A stretch of DNA of 64,000 nt from Glutamicibacter sp. MNS18. GTDB lineage: Bacteria > Actinomycetota > Actinomycetes > Actinomycetales > Micrococcaceae. Below are positions 17,343 through 26,208 of the stretch, piece by piece. How positions within the stretch are numbered: the first letter of the stretch is position 1; every line of letters begins with the position of its first letter. The DNA is taken from NCBI RefSeq assembly GCF_026107515.2, contig NZ_JAPCHW010000005.1, forward strand, positions 186,001 through 250,000, read 5' to 3'. The position numbers and the translations under genes are program-made. The notes beneath the pieces were generated by a model. It ran no database searches, was not told where the DNA came from, and worked only from the letters and a program-made list of their open reading frames with translations.

Positions 17343-18266
17343 CTATCGATCCACCGTTCGAAATCCGGTGTTGCTGCTTGCCGCATCGGGGCTGTTGTGG
17401 CTCCGGGCCGAAACCCGGTAGCGGTTGCAGTACGACTCGTGGCAAAGGTGCGATCCACCGCGCATGACCCGTCCGCGGCCGATAGTGGGTCCCTGCGGAT
17501 CCCGAAGCGGACTGTTGCGGTAGTACTTGGGTAGGAACCAGTCGTGACACCACTGCCATGTATTGCCGGCCATGTCGTACAAGCCCAGGGGGTTGGGCGG
17601 GAAGGCGCCAACCGGTGAAGTGCCGATGAAGCCATCCTCGGCGGTGTTTCGCGTCGGGAAATCGCCCTGCCAAATATTGCATTGGTGCCTGCCTCCGGGA
17701 AGCAGGTCATCGCCCCAGGCATAGCGTCTGCCCGGGAGCATGCCGCGGGCAGCATATTCCCATTGGGCCTCGGTCGGAAGCCTCCTTCCTGCCCATTGGC
17801 AGTAGGCTACGGCGTCGTTCCAGGAAACCTGGACCACTGGATGATCCGGGACGTCTTGCCAGTGGGAATCGATGCCGGTGGGATGGCGCCAGCTGGCCCG
17901 GCGGACCCCCAGCCACCAGGCGGCGCCCTGTGCCGGTCCGATCACATCCTTGGGCGGCGCCGTGAGGTACGCATGGAAGACGGCCGAGTATCCCAGCCTT
18001 TCGGATTCCGTCAGGTATCCGGTGGACTGGGCGAAGCGTGCGAACTCGGAATTGGTCACGGCGGTGAGATCCATCGAGAATCCCGACACCCTCACTTCGT
18101 GCACCGGGAGTTCGCCGTCAGCCGGGTATCCCTCGTTGAAGTGATCGCCCATCATGAAACTTCCTGCGGGGATTTCAACTTGTTCCACGGGCCTGGGGCC
18201 GGTATCGCGTGCCTGAACGGCCGCCGGGGCCGCGGTTGCCGGACGTGCGGGAGGGCAGCAGCTCAT
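17343..18266 (-). CDS. Formylglycine-generating enzyme (sulfatase activator)
   Basis: 307-residue FGE-sulfatase domain protein that oxidises the active-site Cys of type I sulfatases to C-alpha-formylglycine. The C-terminal active site RGGSHLCHESYCNRYRVSAR holds Cys275 and Cys280, the redox/copper-binding Cys pair of authentic FGE, in contrast to EgtB/PvdO relatives that lack them. Other family motifs are RLPTEAQWEYAARG, YDMAGNTWQWCHDW and the final NTGFRTV. It overlaps the TetR gene by ATGA (18263-18266). The Cys-type sulfatase at 24248-25846 is the obvious client. The protein has no signal peptide, so maturation should be cytoplasmic. Confidence 0.95.
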   Translation of the reverse strand: MSCCPPARPATAAPAAVQARDTGPRPVEQVEIPAGSFMMGDHFNEGYPADGELPVHEVRVSGFSMDLTAVTNSEFARFAQSTGYLTESERLGYSAVFHAYLTAPPKDVIGPAQGAAWWLGVRRASWRHPTGIDSHWQDVPDHPVVQVSWNDAVAYCQWAGRRLPTEAQWEYAARGMLPGRRYAWGDDLLPGGRHQCNIWQGDFPTRNTAEDGFIGTSPVGAFPPNPLGLYDMAGNTWQWCHDWFLPKYYRNSPLRDPQGPTIGRGRVMRGGSHLCHESYCNRYRVSARSHNSPDAASSNTGFRTVDR

Positions 18267-18895
18267 GGATGCTCCGGCCGGTGGGTACGGGGCCCAAGCA
18301 GGGCCTTGACCGAAGTGCACAGGGCCTCAATGAGTTGTTCGGAGCGCTGCACATCCGGGTCGGAAACATGTTGCAGGCTGATCCCGTCGATCCCGGCAAT
18401 GATGATGCGGGAAACCATTTCGAGGTCGATTCCGGAGTCCCGGCCCTCGGCTTGGGCCGCGGCTGCGAGGATCGAGCTGGTGGAGTCGATCCATGCCGCA
18501 TACATCGAGCGGTTGATCACCCTGGCCGAGTCGATCTCCTGCGGTTTGTCCAGGCGGGTCGAGCGCAGTAGCAACTCGAAGGTGGTGATCTGTTCATGGG
18601 GTGCGGTGAGCATGCGCCGCCAGATGCGGCGGATATGCAGGTCCACCGCATCCTCGAGGGTCCGCGGGGTGGGCATCGGTTCCAGCTCGCGGGCGTAGTC
18701 GCGGCTGAGGTAGTTGTAGACCTCGTTGAGCAGGTCGTCCTTGCTCCGGAAGCAGTAGTGCAGGGCGGCCAGGGGGGCATCGGCCTCGGCGGCAATACGA
18801 CGGGTGGTGGCCGCGACAATCCCCTCGGCGGCGATCACCCGTGCCGCGGCCTCGATGAACTGCCGGCTGCGATCCTCGACTGATATCCGCGCCAC
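18263..18895 (-). CDS. TetR-family regulator of the organosulfate island
   Basis: 210-residue TetR-type repressor. The N-terminal HTH is RRIAAEADAPLAALHYCFRSK with the conserved F-x-S-K, and the ligand-binding domain is helical. It is co-transcribed with the FGE gene and divergent from the amidohydrolase-ABC-sulfatase operon across a 217-base spacer. That spacer holds a 21-bp palindrome at 19028-19048, its probable operator. The ligand is presumably an organosulfate or its hydrolysis product, which is an inference from context. Confidence 0.9.
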   Translation of the reverse strand: MARISVEDRSRQFIEAAARVIAAEGIVAATTRRIAAEADAPLAALHYCFRSKDDLLNEVYNYLSRDYARELEPMPTPRTLEDAVDLHIRRIWRRMLTAPHEQITTFELLLRSTRLDKPQEIDSARVINRSMYAAWIDSTSSILAAAAQAEGRDSGIDLEMVSRIIIAGIDGISLQHVSDPDVQRSEQLIEALCTSVKALLGPRTHRPEHP

Positions 18896-19027
18896 CCTGG
18901 CTCCTTCGTTATGCCGGGACGCATGGCCAGCAAGCCATGCGCTCCCTTGAGACTTTATCCCGCCGCCAAGATTCGCGGCAAAACCGGTACCGGAAAACGG
19001 TTTAAAAATATTCTCCCATAATGCTGG

Positions 19028-19048
19028 TCAAGTGACTTAGTCATTTGA
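19028..19048. promoter_or_regulatory. 21-bp palindromic operator overlapping a -35 box
   Basis: TCAAGTGACT and AGTCATTTGA are inverted repeats (9 of 10 pairs) around one central base. The right arm overlaps TTGACA (19045-19050), a consensus -35 for the rightward operon; the -10 is weak. Size and placement fit the TetR-family protein encoded alongside. Confidence 0.6.
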
Positions 19049-19112
19049 CATACTGTTGGAAGTTGTTAGCTCAGTCACATGAATCCGGGCGGTCCGGGAA
19101 GGGTGGAAAACC

Positions 19113-20804
19113 ATGGAACATGCGGTACCAGACCTGATCATCCACGGAGGAGTGGTCCCGCAGATCGGCTTGGGCAGCCACCTTGATGCCGCAGTTCGTG
19201 CCGGGCGACCGACCGCGGTCGCCGTGCGCGGCGGCCGTATCCAGGCGGTGGGCGACGAGTCCCTGCTGTCTACGGCCGGCGATCGGACCCGGTTGATCGA
19301 CGCCTGCGGCGGGGCCATCCTGCCCGGCTTGAATGACGGGCATCTGCATTTCGCCGCCAGCGCCATGACCCGCCACGCCCACCTGTCGCTGCGTGGGGCA
19401 CGGAGCTGGAGCGAGGTCGCCCTCCTGCTTGAATCGGCAGCACCGGATGCCAGCGGATGGATCAGGGCCGCCGAATGGGACGAGGCGACGCTGGGCACGG
19501 GCGGATCGGAAGCGTTGTTCTCGGCCAATCCGAAGCACCCCATCGTGGCCTTTGACGCATCGGGTCACCAGGTGATGGTCAACGCCGAGGGGCTCAAGCG
19601 GCTGGGGCTGCAGGACACCACGGACCAGGTTCCGGGGGGAATCATCGCCCGGGATACCGCCGGACAGCCAACCGGGCGGTTCGTGGACGCGGCGATGCGG
19701 TTGGTCAATGAGGGGCTGCCGGAAATCCCCGAGCAATTGTTGCGCACGGCCCTGACCCGGCATCAGCAGGAGCTGCATGCGCTTGGCATCACCTCGCTGA
19801 CGGAGCCGGGTCTGGGTCCCGGGGGACTTAGCCTGATGGCCGCCAGCTGTGGCACCGAGACCCTGGGCATCCTGGCTTCGATGGCCCGCACGGGTGAGCT
19901 GACCCTGCGCGTCAACTGCTTGCTGCTGTTCGGTGGAACCGGCGGCGAATCGCTGGAATCGGTCGAGCACGGTCTCTCCGGAGGGCTGTTGCAGATAACC
20001 GAGGGGATCGACCCGATGCGTCTGCGGATCGCCGGGGTCAAGGTCTTTGCCGACGGGATCCCGCGGTCGGGCACTGCCTGGTTCCACGACGAATACCGGA
20101 TTCCCTGCGGGCATGGACATGGGGCCCTGGTGTTGCGAGGGCAGGACGATGCGCAGCGGGTGGAGGAATTCCGGGCCATTCTCACCCGGATCGATGCGGC
20201 AGGGCTGCAGGCCGGGGTACACGTGACCGGGGATGCCGCCACCGAAGCGCTCATCGAGGCAATCGAGGCGCTTCCCGATGCGCAGCGGGCCAGGAGGAAC
20301 CGGCACTACATCATCCATGGGGCGTTTCGGGACGGCAGTTTGCTCGAACGCGTGCATCGTGCGGGCCTTGGCTACAGCACCAATCCAGCCATTCGTTCCG
20401 CGGCCGGCGCACTCATGCGTTCGCTGCTGGGCGAGAAACGCTTCGCAGCGCAGCAGCCGCTGGCCAGCGCCGCCGCGCGGGACGTGGATGTTTCGATCGC
20501 CTCCGACGCCCCGGTCACCAGCCCCGACTGGCGCCAGAGCGTCATCGCGGCCGTGACCCGCGATACCACCGCGGGCCCGGGGGATGGTGACGCCGAACGG
20601 CTGACCATCTCCCAGGCGCTGGCCATGATGACCCAAACCCCGGCCCGGCAGGATCACGCCGAGAACCACAAGGGCCGCATTGCTGCGGGATACCTCGCGG
20701 ATTTGTGCATCCTGCAGGAACCGATCGATGCCGATGTCACCCGACTGGCCGATAACCCGACTCGCCATACCCTCGTCGGTGGCGAACTTGTCTACAGCAG
20801 CTGA
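19113..20804 (+). CDS. Amidohydrolase, YtcJ-like (Amidohydro_3)
   Basis: 563-residue metal-dependent hydrolase of the amidohydrolase superfamily, YtcJ branch. The early PGLNDGHLHF gives the His77-x-His79 metal pair, GVKVFADGIPRSGTAWF carries the modified-Lys/strand 4 region, HVTGDAA the strand 5 His, and SIASDAPV the strand 8 Asp. Family members cleave amide, ester or carbamate bonds of small molecules. It is the first gene of an operon with an importer and a sulfatase, so it may act on the desulfated product or another bond in the same substrate. It has no signal peptide. Confidence 0.88.
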   Translation: MEHAVPDLIIHGGVVPQIGLGSHLDAAVRAGRPTAVAVRGGRIQAVGDESLLSTAGDRTRLIDACGGAILPGLNDGHLHFAASAMTRHAHLSLRGARSWSEVALLLESAAPDASGWIRAAEWDEATLGTGGSEALFSANPKHPIVAFDASGHQVMVNAEGLKRLGLQDTTDQVPGGIIARDTAGQPTGRFVDAAMRLVNEGLPEIPEQLLRTALTRHQQELHALGITSLTEPGLGPGGLSLMAASCGTETLGILASMARTGELTLRVNCLLLFGGTGGESLESVEHGLSGGLLQITEGIDPMRLRIAGVKVFADGIPRSGTAWFHDEYRIPCGHGHGALVLRGQDDAQRVEEFRAILTRIDAAGLQAGVHVTGDAATEALIEAIEALPDAQRARRNRHYIIHGAFRDGSLLERVHRAGLGYSTNPAIRSAAGALMRSLLGEKRFAAQQPLASAAARDVDVSIASDAPVTSPDWRQSVIAAVTRDTTAGPGDGDAERLTISQALAMMTQTPARQDHAENHKGRIAAGYLADLCILQEPIDADVTRLADNPTRHTLVGGELVYSS

Positions 20805-20841
20805 CCAACCCCAACCAACAACCCGATGATAGGTACCCGCC

Positions 20842-21843
20842 ATGAAAATTCGCACCTTGACCGCAGTACTGACCTCTCTGGCACTGGGCATGACGCTCAG
20901 CGCTTGTTCCGGGGACGCCCCGGATCCGCAGTCCGCGGATTCCAACAGCCTGACCCAGTTGAATGTCGGAACCGTGGGGATCGGCTCCGATGCCGCCATC
21001 ACCACGGCCATCGAACAGGGTTTCTTTGCCGAAGAAGGCCTGGCGGTGACCACCAGTGTGGTTGCCAACCCTCCTGCGGGGATTTCCGCCGCCCAGTCCG
21101 GCCAGCTGGATCTGACCTACACGCCCTCGATCCCGTTGATTAATGCCTTGTCGCAGAACGTGGGTCTTCGGGTCATTGCCGCGGCCGACGGCTACAGCGC
21201 AGACGCATTGGAAAACGCGGAGCCAGAAAAGGTGGACGATACCGGATTATTCGTCCAACCGGACAGCGCGATCACCAGCCCCAAGGACCTTGCCGGCAAG
21301 ACCGTAGCGGTCCCGGCACGCAAAGCCCAAATCGAGGTCACCGTTGCCAGCATGGTCCTTGAAGACGGGGGAGACCCCGACACCATCAACTGGATGGTGC
21401 TTGATCCGGCCAGTTCACTGCAGTCCCTCCAGCAGGGGCGGGTGGATGCCGCCGGGTTGGTGGCCCCGTTCACCTCCAATGCCATGGCCCAGGGAATGGA
21501 CTTGCTGGGCAGCCCCGGGCTGGAATTCTTCGGGCCGGGCGCTGTGGGACTGTGGGTCTCCGGTGCACAGCTTGCGGATGCCGAACCCGAGGTGATGGAG
21601 GCCTTCCAACGGGCGATCTACCGCGCCAACGCCTATGCGAACGAGAACCTTGATGAGATGGATGAGCTGGCCGCCCAGATCACCGGGGTCGACATCGAGA
21701 CCATCCGCCAAGGTGCCGAAAGCTACTGGCCGGCGAGTGTCGAGCTGGCTGACCTGACCCAGGTGGACGCGCAACTGGTAGAGCTCGGCTACCTGCCGCA
21801 GGAGGTGGGTATCGATGAATCCATCATCTTCAGCGCTCGCTAG
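20842..21843 (+). CDS. SsuA/NMT1-like substrate-binding lipoprotein
   Basis: 333-residue periplasmic-type binding protein of the sulfonate/nitrate/taurine/pyrimidine-precursor class. The signal sequence ends in lipobox LSAC (Cys at about residue 22). LNVGTVGIGSDAAITTAIEQ and GFFAEEGLAVTTSVVANPPA are the family N-lobe motifs. It probably captures the organosulfate processed by the downstream sulfatase. The gene overlaps the next permease start by 29 bases. Confidence 0.9.
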   Translation: MKIRTLTAVLTSLALGMTLSACSGDAPDPQSADSNSLTQLNVGTVGIGSDAAITTAIEQGFFAEEGLAVTTSVVANPPAGISAAQSGQLDLTYTPSIPLINALSQNVGLRVIAAADGYSADALENAEPEKVDDTGLFVQPDSAITSPKDLAGKTVAVPARKAQIEVTVASMVLEDGGDPDTINWMVLDPASSLQSLQQGRVDAAGLVAPFTSNAMAQGMDLLGSPGLEFFGPGAVGLWVSGAQLADAEPEVMEAFQRAIYRANAYANENLDEMDELAAQITGVDIETIRQGAESYWPASVELADLTQVDAQLVELGYLPQEVGIDESIIFSAR

Positions 21844-22660
21844 CCGGCCGGAGAACGAAGCACCGGAACGGCGTCGCGCAAGGGACTACGATTCCCCGGT
21901 GGCCAGGATCGCCCTGAGGGCGGCCGGGGCAGGAATACTCCTGGCTTGCTGGCAACTGACTGCCGTCAACGGAGTATTTGGACCGGGCCTGCCTACCCTT
22001 GGTGCCACAGGTGGCAAACTGGCCACGTTGATGGGCGACCCGGGCTTCTGGATCGCCACAGCTCAGACCATCTGGTTGGCGGTACTGGGTCTGGCGATCT
22101 CGCTGGTTGCCGGTGTGCTGCTCGGGATGCTGATCGGCACCATCGAATCGGTCTTCTACGCCACCCGGGCGGTCACCGAGTTCCTCAAGCCCATCCCGCC
22201 GATTGTTGTGCTGCCGCTATGCGTGATGATCTGGGGGCCAACCAACACCATGGCCCTGGTACTGGTGATGATAGGGACGGTGCTCTCCACGACAATTCAG
22301 GTCATTGCCGGGGTGAACGACACCGATCCGGTGGCGATGAACACCGCCCGTTCCTTCGGGATGGGGCGGATGGAACGCCTCTGGCGGATCACCCTGCCCT
22401 CGGCAGCTTCCTATATCGGCACGTCAGTACGCATCGGTGCCCCCGCCGCGCTGATTATCGTGGTGGTGGCCGGGCTACTCGGTGGGGCTCCCGGACTGGG
22501 TAGCGCGATCTACCGGGCCCAGGCAGCCGGCGACTATCCCGGGGTGTACGCACTGGTCCTGGTGCTGGGCGTCCTGGGGCTGGCTGCGCAAAACCTCACC
22601 GCGGCCATTGAACGGCGGGTGCTGCATTGGCATCCGGCATTCCGGAAGGTGGAAAAATGA
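21815..22660 (+). CDS. ABC permease, SsuC/TauC type (1)
   Basis: 281-residue BPD_transp_1 permease with six predicted helices. The EAA loop is NTARSFGMGRMERLWRITLP near residue 170. It is one of two different permeases in this operon, implying a heterodimeric membrane channel, unlike the single-permease SsuC systems. The ATG at 21815 lies inside the substrate-binding protein gene (29-base overlap), and the last codon overlaps the second permease as ATGA. Confidence 0.9.
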   Translation: MNPSSSALASRPENEAPERRRARDYDSPVARIALRAAGAGILLACWQLTAVNGVFGPGLPTLGATGGKLATLMGDPGFWIATAQTIWLAVLGLAISLVAGVLLGMLIGTIESVFYATRAVTEFLKPIPPIVVLPLCVMIWGPTNTMALVLVMIGTVLSTTIQVIAGVNDTDPVAMNTARSFGMGRMERLWRITLPSAASYIGTSVRIGAPAALIIVVVAGLLGGAPGLGSAIYRAQAAGDYPGVYALVLVLGVLGLAAQNLTAAIERRVLHWHPAFRKVEK

Positions 22661-23433
22661 AACGTCATGCGTTCAACCTGGCGCTGGCGGTAGCCACCCC
22701 GCTGCTGCTGGTCGTCGTGTGGTACGGGACCTCGAGTTCCTCAACCAACGCCTTCTTCCCGCCCTTGCGGCAGATCCTTTCCCGATTCGCGGATCTGTGG
22801 CTATTCGAGCACTTCACCAGCGACATTCTTCCGAGTCTGGGCAACCTGGTGGTGGGATTCGTGAGCGCGGTGGTGCTGGGGGTAGCCCTCGGTTTCGTCC
22901 TGGCCACGGTGCCGCTGCTGCGGGCCATGTTCGAACCCAGCCTGCACCTGCTGCGCGGTATTCCACCCGTCGCCTTGGTCCCGATCCTGATTACCCTGGT
23001 TGGTTTCGGCAACGAAATGCGCATTTCCTCGATCATGATCGCCGCGGTCTTCCCGACGATGATCGCCACCATTGACGGGATCAGGGCCGTCGACTCCGGG
23101 CTGAAGGATGTCTGCACGGTATACCAGCTGTCCAAGCGCGACAGGCTGCTGTCGGTTTACCTGCCGTCGGCCGGCCCCCAGATCGCAGCGGGAATGCAGG
23201 TGAGCCTGCTGGTGGCGTTCATCGTGATGATCGCCTCGGAAATGATGGGCACCGCGCAGGGTATCGGAGCCATGACTCTGCTGGCCCAGCAGACCTTCAT
23301 GGCCGCAGACATGTGGGCCGGCATCTTGCTGCTGGGGCTGATCGGCTTCCTGAGCAATCTGCTCTTTGACCTCATCAAGAACCGGGTCCTGTCCTGGTAC
23401 ATCGGATCCAAGAAAATGGAGAAGGTATCGTGA
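22657..23433 (+). CDS. ABC permease, SsuC/TauC type (2)
   Basis: 258-residue permease paralogous to the preceding one. The ATG at 22657 overlaps the upstream stop as ATGA and is chosen over an upstream in-frame ATG at 22627. The N-terminal hydrophobic helix begins at residue 5. The EAA-like region is DVCTVYQLSKRDRLLSVYLP, followed by IVMIASEMMGTAQGIG. It ends overlapping the ATPase start as GTGA. Confidence 0.9.
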   Translation: MKRHAFNLALAVATPLLLVVVWYGTSSSSTNAFFPPLRQILSRFADLWLFEHFTSDILPSLGNLVVGFVSAVVLGVALGFVLATVPLLRAMFEPSLHLLRGIPPVALVPILITLVGFGNEMRISSIMIAAVFPTMIATIDGIRAVDSGLKDVCTVYQLSKRDRLLSVYLPSAGPQIAAGMQVSLLVAFIVMIASEMMGTAQGIGAMTLLAQQTFMAADMWAGILLLGLIGFLSNLLFDLIKNRVLSWYIGSKKMEKVS

Positions 23434-24251
23434 ACGCCACCATGGAAACTCACACCACGAACGACGTGTCCCCTGGCAACACACCGCGGCTTCTGGTCCA
23501 GTCGTTGGCCAAGACCTATGGCAGCGGCCCGAAAGCGGTGGAAGTCATCGAGGATTTGACGTTCTCGGTCCACGCCGGGGAACTGGTCTGTATTGTCGGT
23601 CCTTCAGGGGTGGGCAAGACCACCCTTCTCAAGTGCCTAGCCGGCCTGCAACCTTCCAGCGGCGGGACCATGGCAATTGATGGGCGCAAGGTCAGCGGCC
23701 CGCCCGCCGAGATGGCCCTGGTCTTCCAGGACTATTCACGCTCCCTGATGCCGTGGTTGACCGTGGAGAAGAACCTCCAGCTGCCGCTACGTCACCTGCG
23801 GCTTCCGGCTCGGGAAATGCGCAGCAGGGTCGAGGATGCCCTTGGAGAAGTAGGCCTCAGCCACGCTGCCAAGCGGTACCCCTGGCAGTTGTCCGGGGGC
23901 ATGCAACAGCGCGCGGCCATCGCCCGTGCCCTCGCCTATCGGCCGGAGATCCTGATCATGGACGAGCCTTTCGCCTCCGTAGATGCGCAGACCCGATTCG
24001 AACTGGAGGATTTATGCCTCAAGATCCGTGACGAGTTGGGCATGACGATCCTGTTGGTTACCCACGACATCGACGAGGCGGTGTATCTGTCGGACCGGAT
24101 CGTGGCGATCGGCCACAAGCCCGCGAGGGTCCTTGAGGTCATGGATGTCGTTCTGCCTTCCCCACGCAACCAGATAGACACCCGAGCCTTGCCGGAGTTC
24201 TCTGCCCAGCGCACCAAGGTGCTCTCCCTGATCCGACAGGCCCAGGCATGA
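23430..24251 (+). CDS. ABC ATPase, SsuB/TauB type
   Basis: 273-residue ATPase with Walker A GPSGVGKTT, Q-loop VFQDYSRSLMPWLTVEKN (typical of the sulfonate/nitrate class), signature LSGGMQQR, Walker B ILIMDEPF and switch VTHDIDEA. The GTG start overlaps the previous stop. The stop overlaps the sulfatase start as ATGA, so uptake and hydrolysis genes are translated together. Confidence 0.93.
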   Translation: MNATMETHTTNDVSPGNTPRLLVQSLAKTYGSGPKAVEVIEDLTFSVHAGELVCIVGPSGVGKTTLLKCLAGLQPSSGGTMAIDGRKVSGPPAEMALVFQDYSRSLMPWLTVEKNLQLPLRHLRLPAREMRSRVEDALGEVGLSHAAKRYPWQLSGGMQQRAAIARALAYRPEILIMDEPFASVDAQTRFELEDLCLKIRDELGMTILLVTHDIDEAVYLSDRIVAIGHKPARVLEVMDVVLPSPRNQIDTRALPEFSAQRTKVLSLIRQAQA

Positions 24252-25846
24252 GCCAGACACCCAAACGTCCCAATATCCTGGTTTTCATCGCAGACCAGCT
24301 GCGCGCCGACCATCTTGGGGCCTACGGAAACCAAGAGGTGCGCACCCCGCATCTGGACCGGTTGGCAGCCCGGAGTACTGTCTATGATCATGCTCATGTG
24401 GCGAATCCGACGTGCATGCCGAATCGCGCCAGCCTGCTCACCGGGCGCTGGCCCAGCGCACACGGCACCCAATACAACGGAATTCCGCTGGACCCCAACG
24501 CCTCCACCTTCGTGCGGCAGCTGGGGACCTGCGGGTACCGGACCCAGGCCATCGGCAAGCTCCACCATCAGAATATGGGTTGGGATTACGAACCGGAACA
24601 GCGTGAGCAGATCCTGGCCACTGACCCGCAGCTATTGGATCCAGCTGTACCGGATGCCGAAGTGCACAACCGGCACCCGGGCTGGGACCAGTGGGAGAAC
24701 CGCGAGAGACACGAGGCAGGCTATCTGCCGATGCCAGAAGACTACTACGGTTACCAGCACGTTGACCTGGTGATCGGTCATGGGGATGCCCCCGGCGGCC
24801 ACTGGCCGCATTGGGCACGGGAGCAGGGGATCGATCCCCGGGAGCTGGGTGGAGTCCAGGCAGGAACGGACGTGCTGGACAGTTGGGAGCAGGTCTATAC
24901 CTCCGCGATCCCGGCCCAAGCCCACCCGACACGGTACATCGGGGAAAAAGCGGTGGAAGCCGTGCATGCACACAGCTCGGTGGAGGAACCCTTTTTCATG
25001 TTCGTCTCCTTTCCTGATCCGCACCACCCTTTTGCCCCGCCGCGCGAGTATGCCCGACGCTACGATCCGCAGCAACTGGGTTTGCCGATCGGGTTTGACC
25101 AGGACCACACCAAATCCCCGGAACACATCCGGCGAATGATCGACCGGCGGGGAGTGCCCAACCAGGACCCAACGATGACCTTTGCGGTTACCGAGGAGCA
25201 GTACCGTGCTGCTGCTGCCGCCCAGTACGGGCTCATCGAGTTCATGGACGAGCAAATCGGGCTGGTGCTCGATGCCCTGGAGCAGACCGGACAGGACCAG
25301 GAAACGATTGTGCTATTCACCTCGGACCACGGGGATCTTTTCGGGGACCACGGTTTGATGCTCAAGCACTTCGTGCACTACCGGGCGGTTACCAGGGTTC
25401 CGCTCATGATCCACCTTCCAGGCCAGGACGGGCAGCGCCGAAGTAGCGAACTGGTTTCCAGCGCCGATCTGGCGCCCACGCTCATGGAGCTGGCCAATGT
25501 GCAAGCCTTCCGCGGTGTCCAGGGCAGAAGCCTGGTCCACGAAGGCATGCTGGGCACCGGCCCAGGAGCCAGCGCATTGTTGGTCGAGGAAGATCAGCCA
25601 TTCTCATTGCCCGGGCTTCCCGCGCCGGTGCGGATGCGCACTGTCATCACCAGGGAGGGAAGACTGACCCACTATATGGGCGCAGGCACCTACGAGCTCT
25701 ACGACCACCGAAGTGACCCGGATGAGCTGGAAAACCTTGCCGAAGATCCCTGCGGCGCCGCATTACGCCAGCGACTTGAATCGGCGATGAACCAACAGCT
25801 GGTCAACCTCGCGGCCTCCCGATCTCGTCCAACGGCCGCAGCCTGA
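24248..25846 (+). CDS. Type I (Cys) sulfatase
   Basis: 532-residue alkaline-phosphatase-superfamily sulfatase that hydrolyses a sulfate ester using a formylglycine. The N-terminal NILVFIADQLRADHLGAYGN carries the first metal Asp. CMPNRASLLTG places the formylglycine Cys at residue 56 in a perfect C-x-P-x-R-x4-TG motif. HHPFAPP and FTSDHGDLFGDHGLMLKHF supply further metal/active-site residues. There is no signal peptide, so it should act in the cytoplasm on imported substrate and be activated by the FGE encoded 6 kb away. It resembles choline-sulfatase/YidJ-like enzymes, but the substrate is not assignable. Confidence 0.95.
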   Translation: MSQTPKRPNILVFIADQLRADHLGAYGNQEVRTPHLDRLAARSTVYDHAHVANPTCMPNRASLLTGRWPSAHGTQYNGIPLDPNASTFVRQLGTCGYRTQAIGKLHHQNMGWDYEPEQREQILATDPQLLDPAVPDAEVHNRHPGWDQWENRERHEAGYLPMPEDYYGYQHVDLVIGHGDAPGGHWPHWAREQGIDPRELGGVQAGTDVLDSWEQVYTSAIPAQAHPTRYIGEKAVEAVHAHSSVEEPFFMFVSFPDPHHPFAPPREYARRYDPQQLGLPIGFDQDHTKSPEHIRRMIDRRGVPNQDPTMTFAVTEEQYRAAAAAQYGLIEFMDEQIGLVLDALEQTGQDQETIVLFTSDHGDLFGDHGLMLKHFVHYRAVTRVPLMIHLPGQDGQRRSSELVSSADLAPTLMELANVQAFRGVQGRSLVHEGMLGTGPGASALLVEEDQPFSLPGLPAPVRMRTVITREGRLTHYMGAGTYELYDHRSDPDELENLAEDPCGAALRQRLESAMNQQLVNLAASRSRPTAAA

Positions 25847-26208
25847 CCGCGTAGATGCAGCGCGCCGTCGAGTTCCCGGTGGACAGGACCTCGGCGGCGC
25901 GAAACATGACCTGATGCGGCAAGCGGGAGTTGTCATGCGGTGAATGGTTCCCGTATGGTGGAAACCAAGGTCTAAAGAAAGTACTGACCAACCATCATTG
26001 CGGCACGCAGTGACGTGACTGATCTCCTTACCTGGCGGCGGCGTTGTTGTTATGTGTGTTTGTGAAGTGAAGTTCGAGCCCGATTCTGGCTCGCTTTGCA
26101 TAAACGCGGCCCGATGCTTGGTTTTACGCGTTCCCTTCGCTATGCCACAAGTTTCGTGGGCAATGCGTTATGCCGTATTCAGCACTTTCTGAAGGAAGTA
26201 GAAGTCTA
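25847..26208. other. Intergenic region upstream of malic enzyme
   Basis: 362 bases with no supported gene. A small hairpin GAGCC (26076-26080) / GGCTC (26088-26092) may be a weak terminator of the sulfatase operon. The remainder presumably holds the malic enzyme promoter; I see no convincing -35/-10 pair. Confidence 0.4.

Noticed and set aside
19071-21068. 665-codon minus-strand open frame opposite the amidohydrolase
   Set aside because: Antisense to a conserved amidohydrolase with intact metal motifs; composition typical of GC-rich antisense frames.
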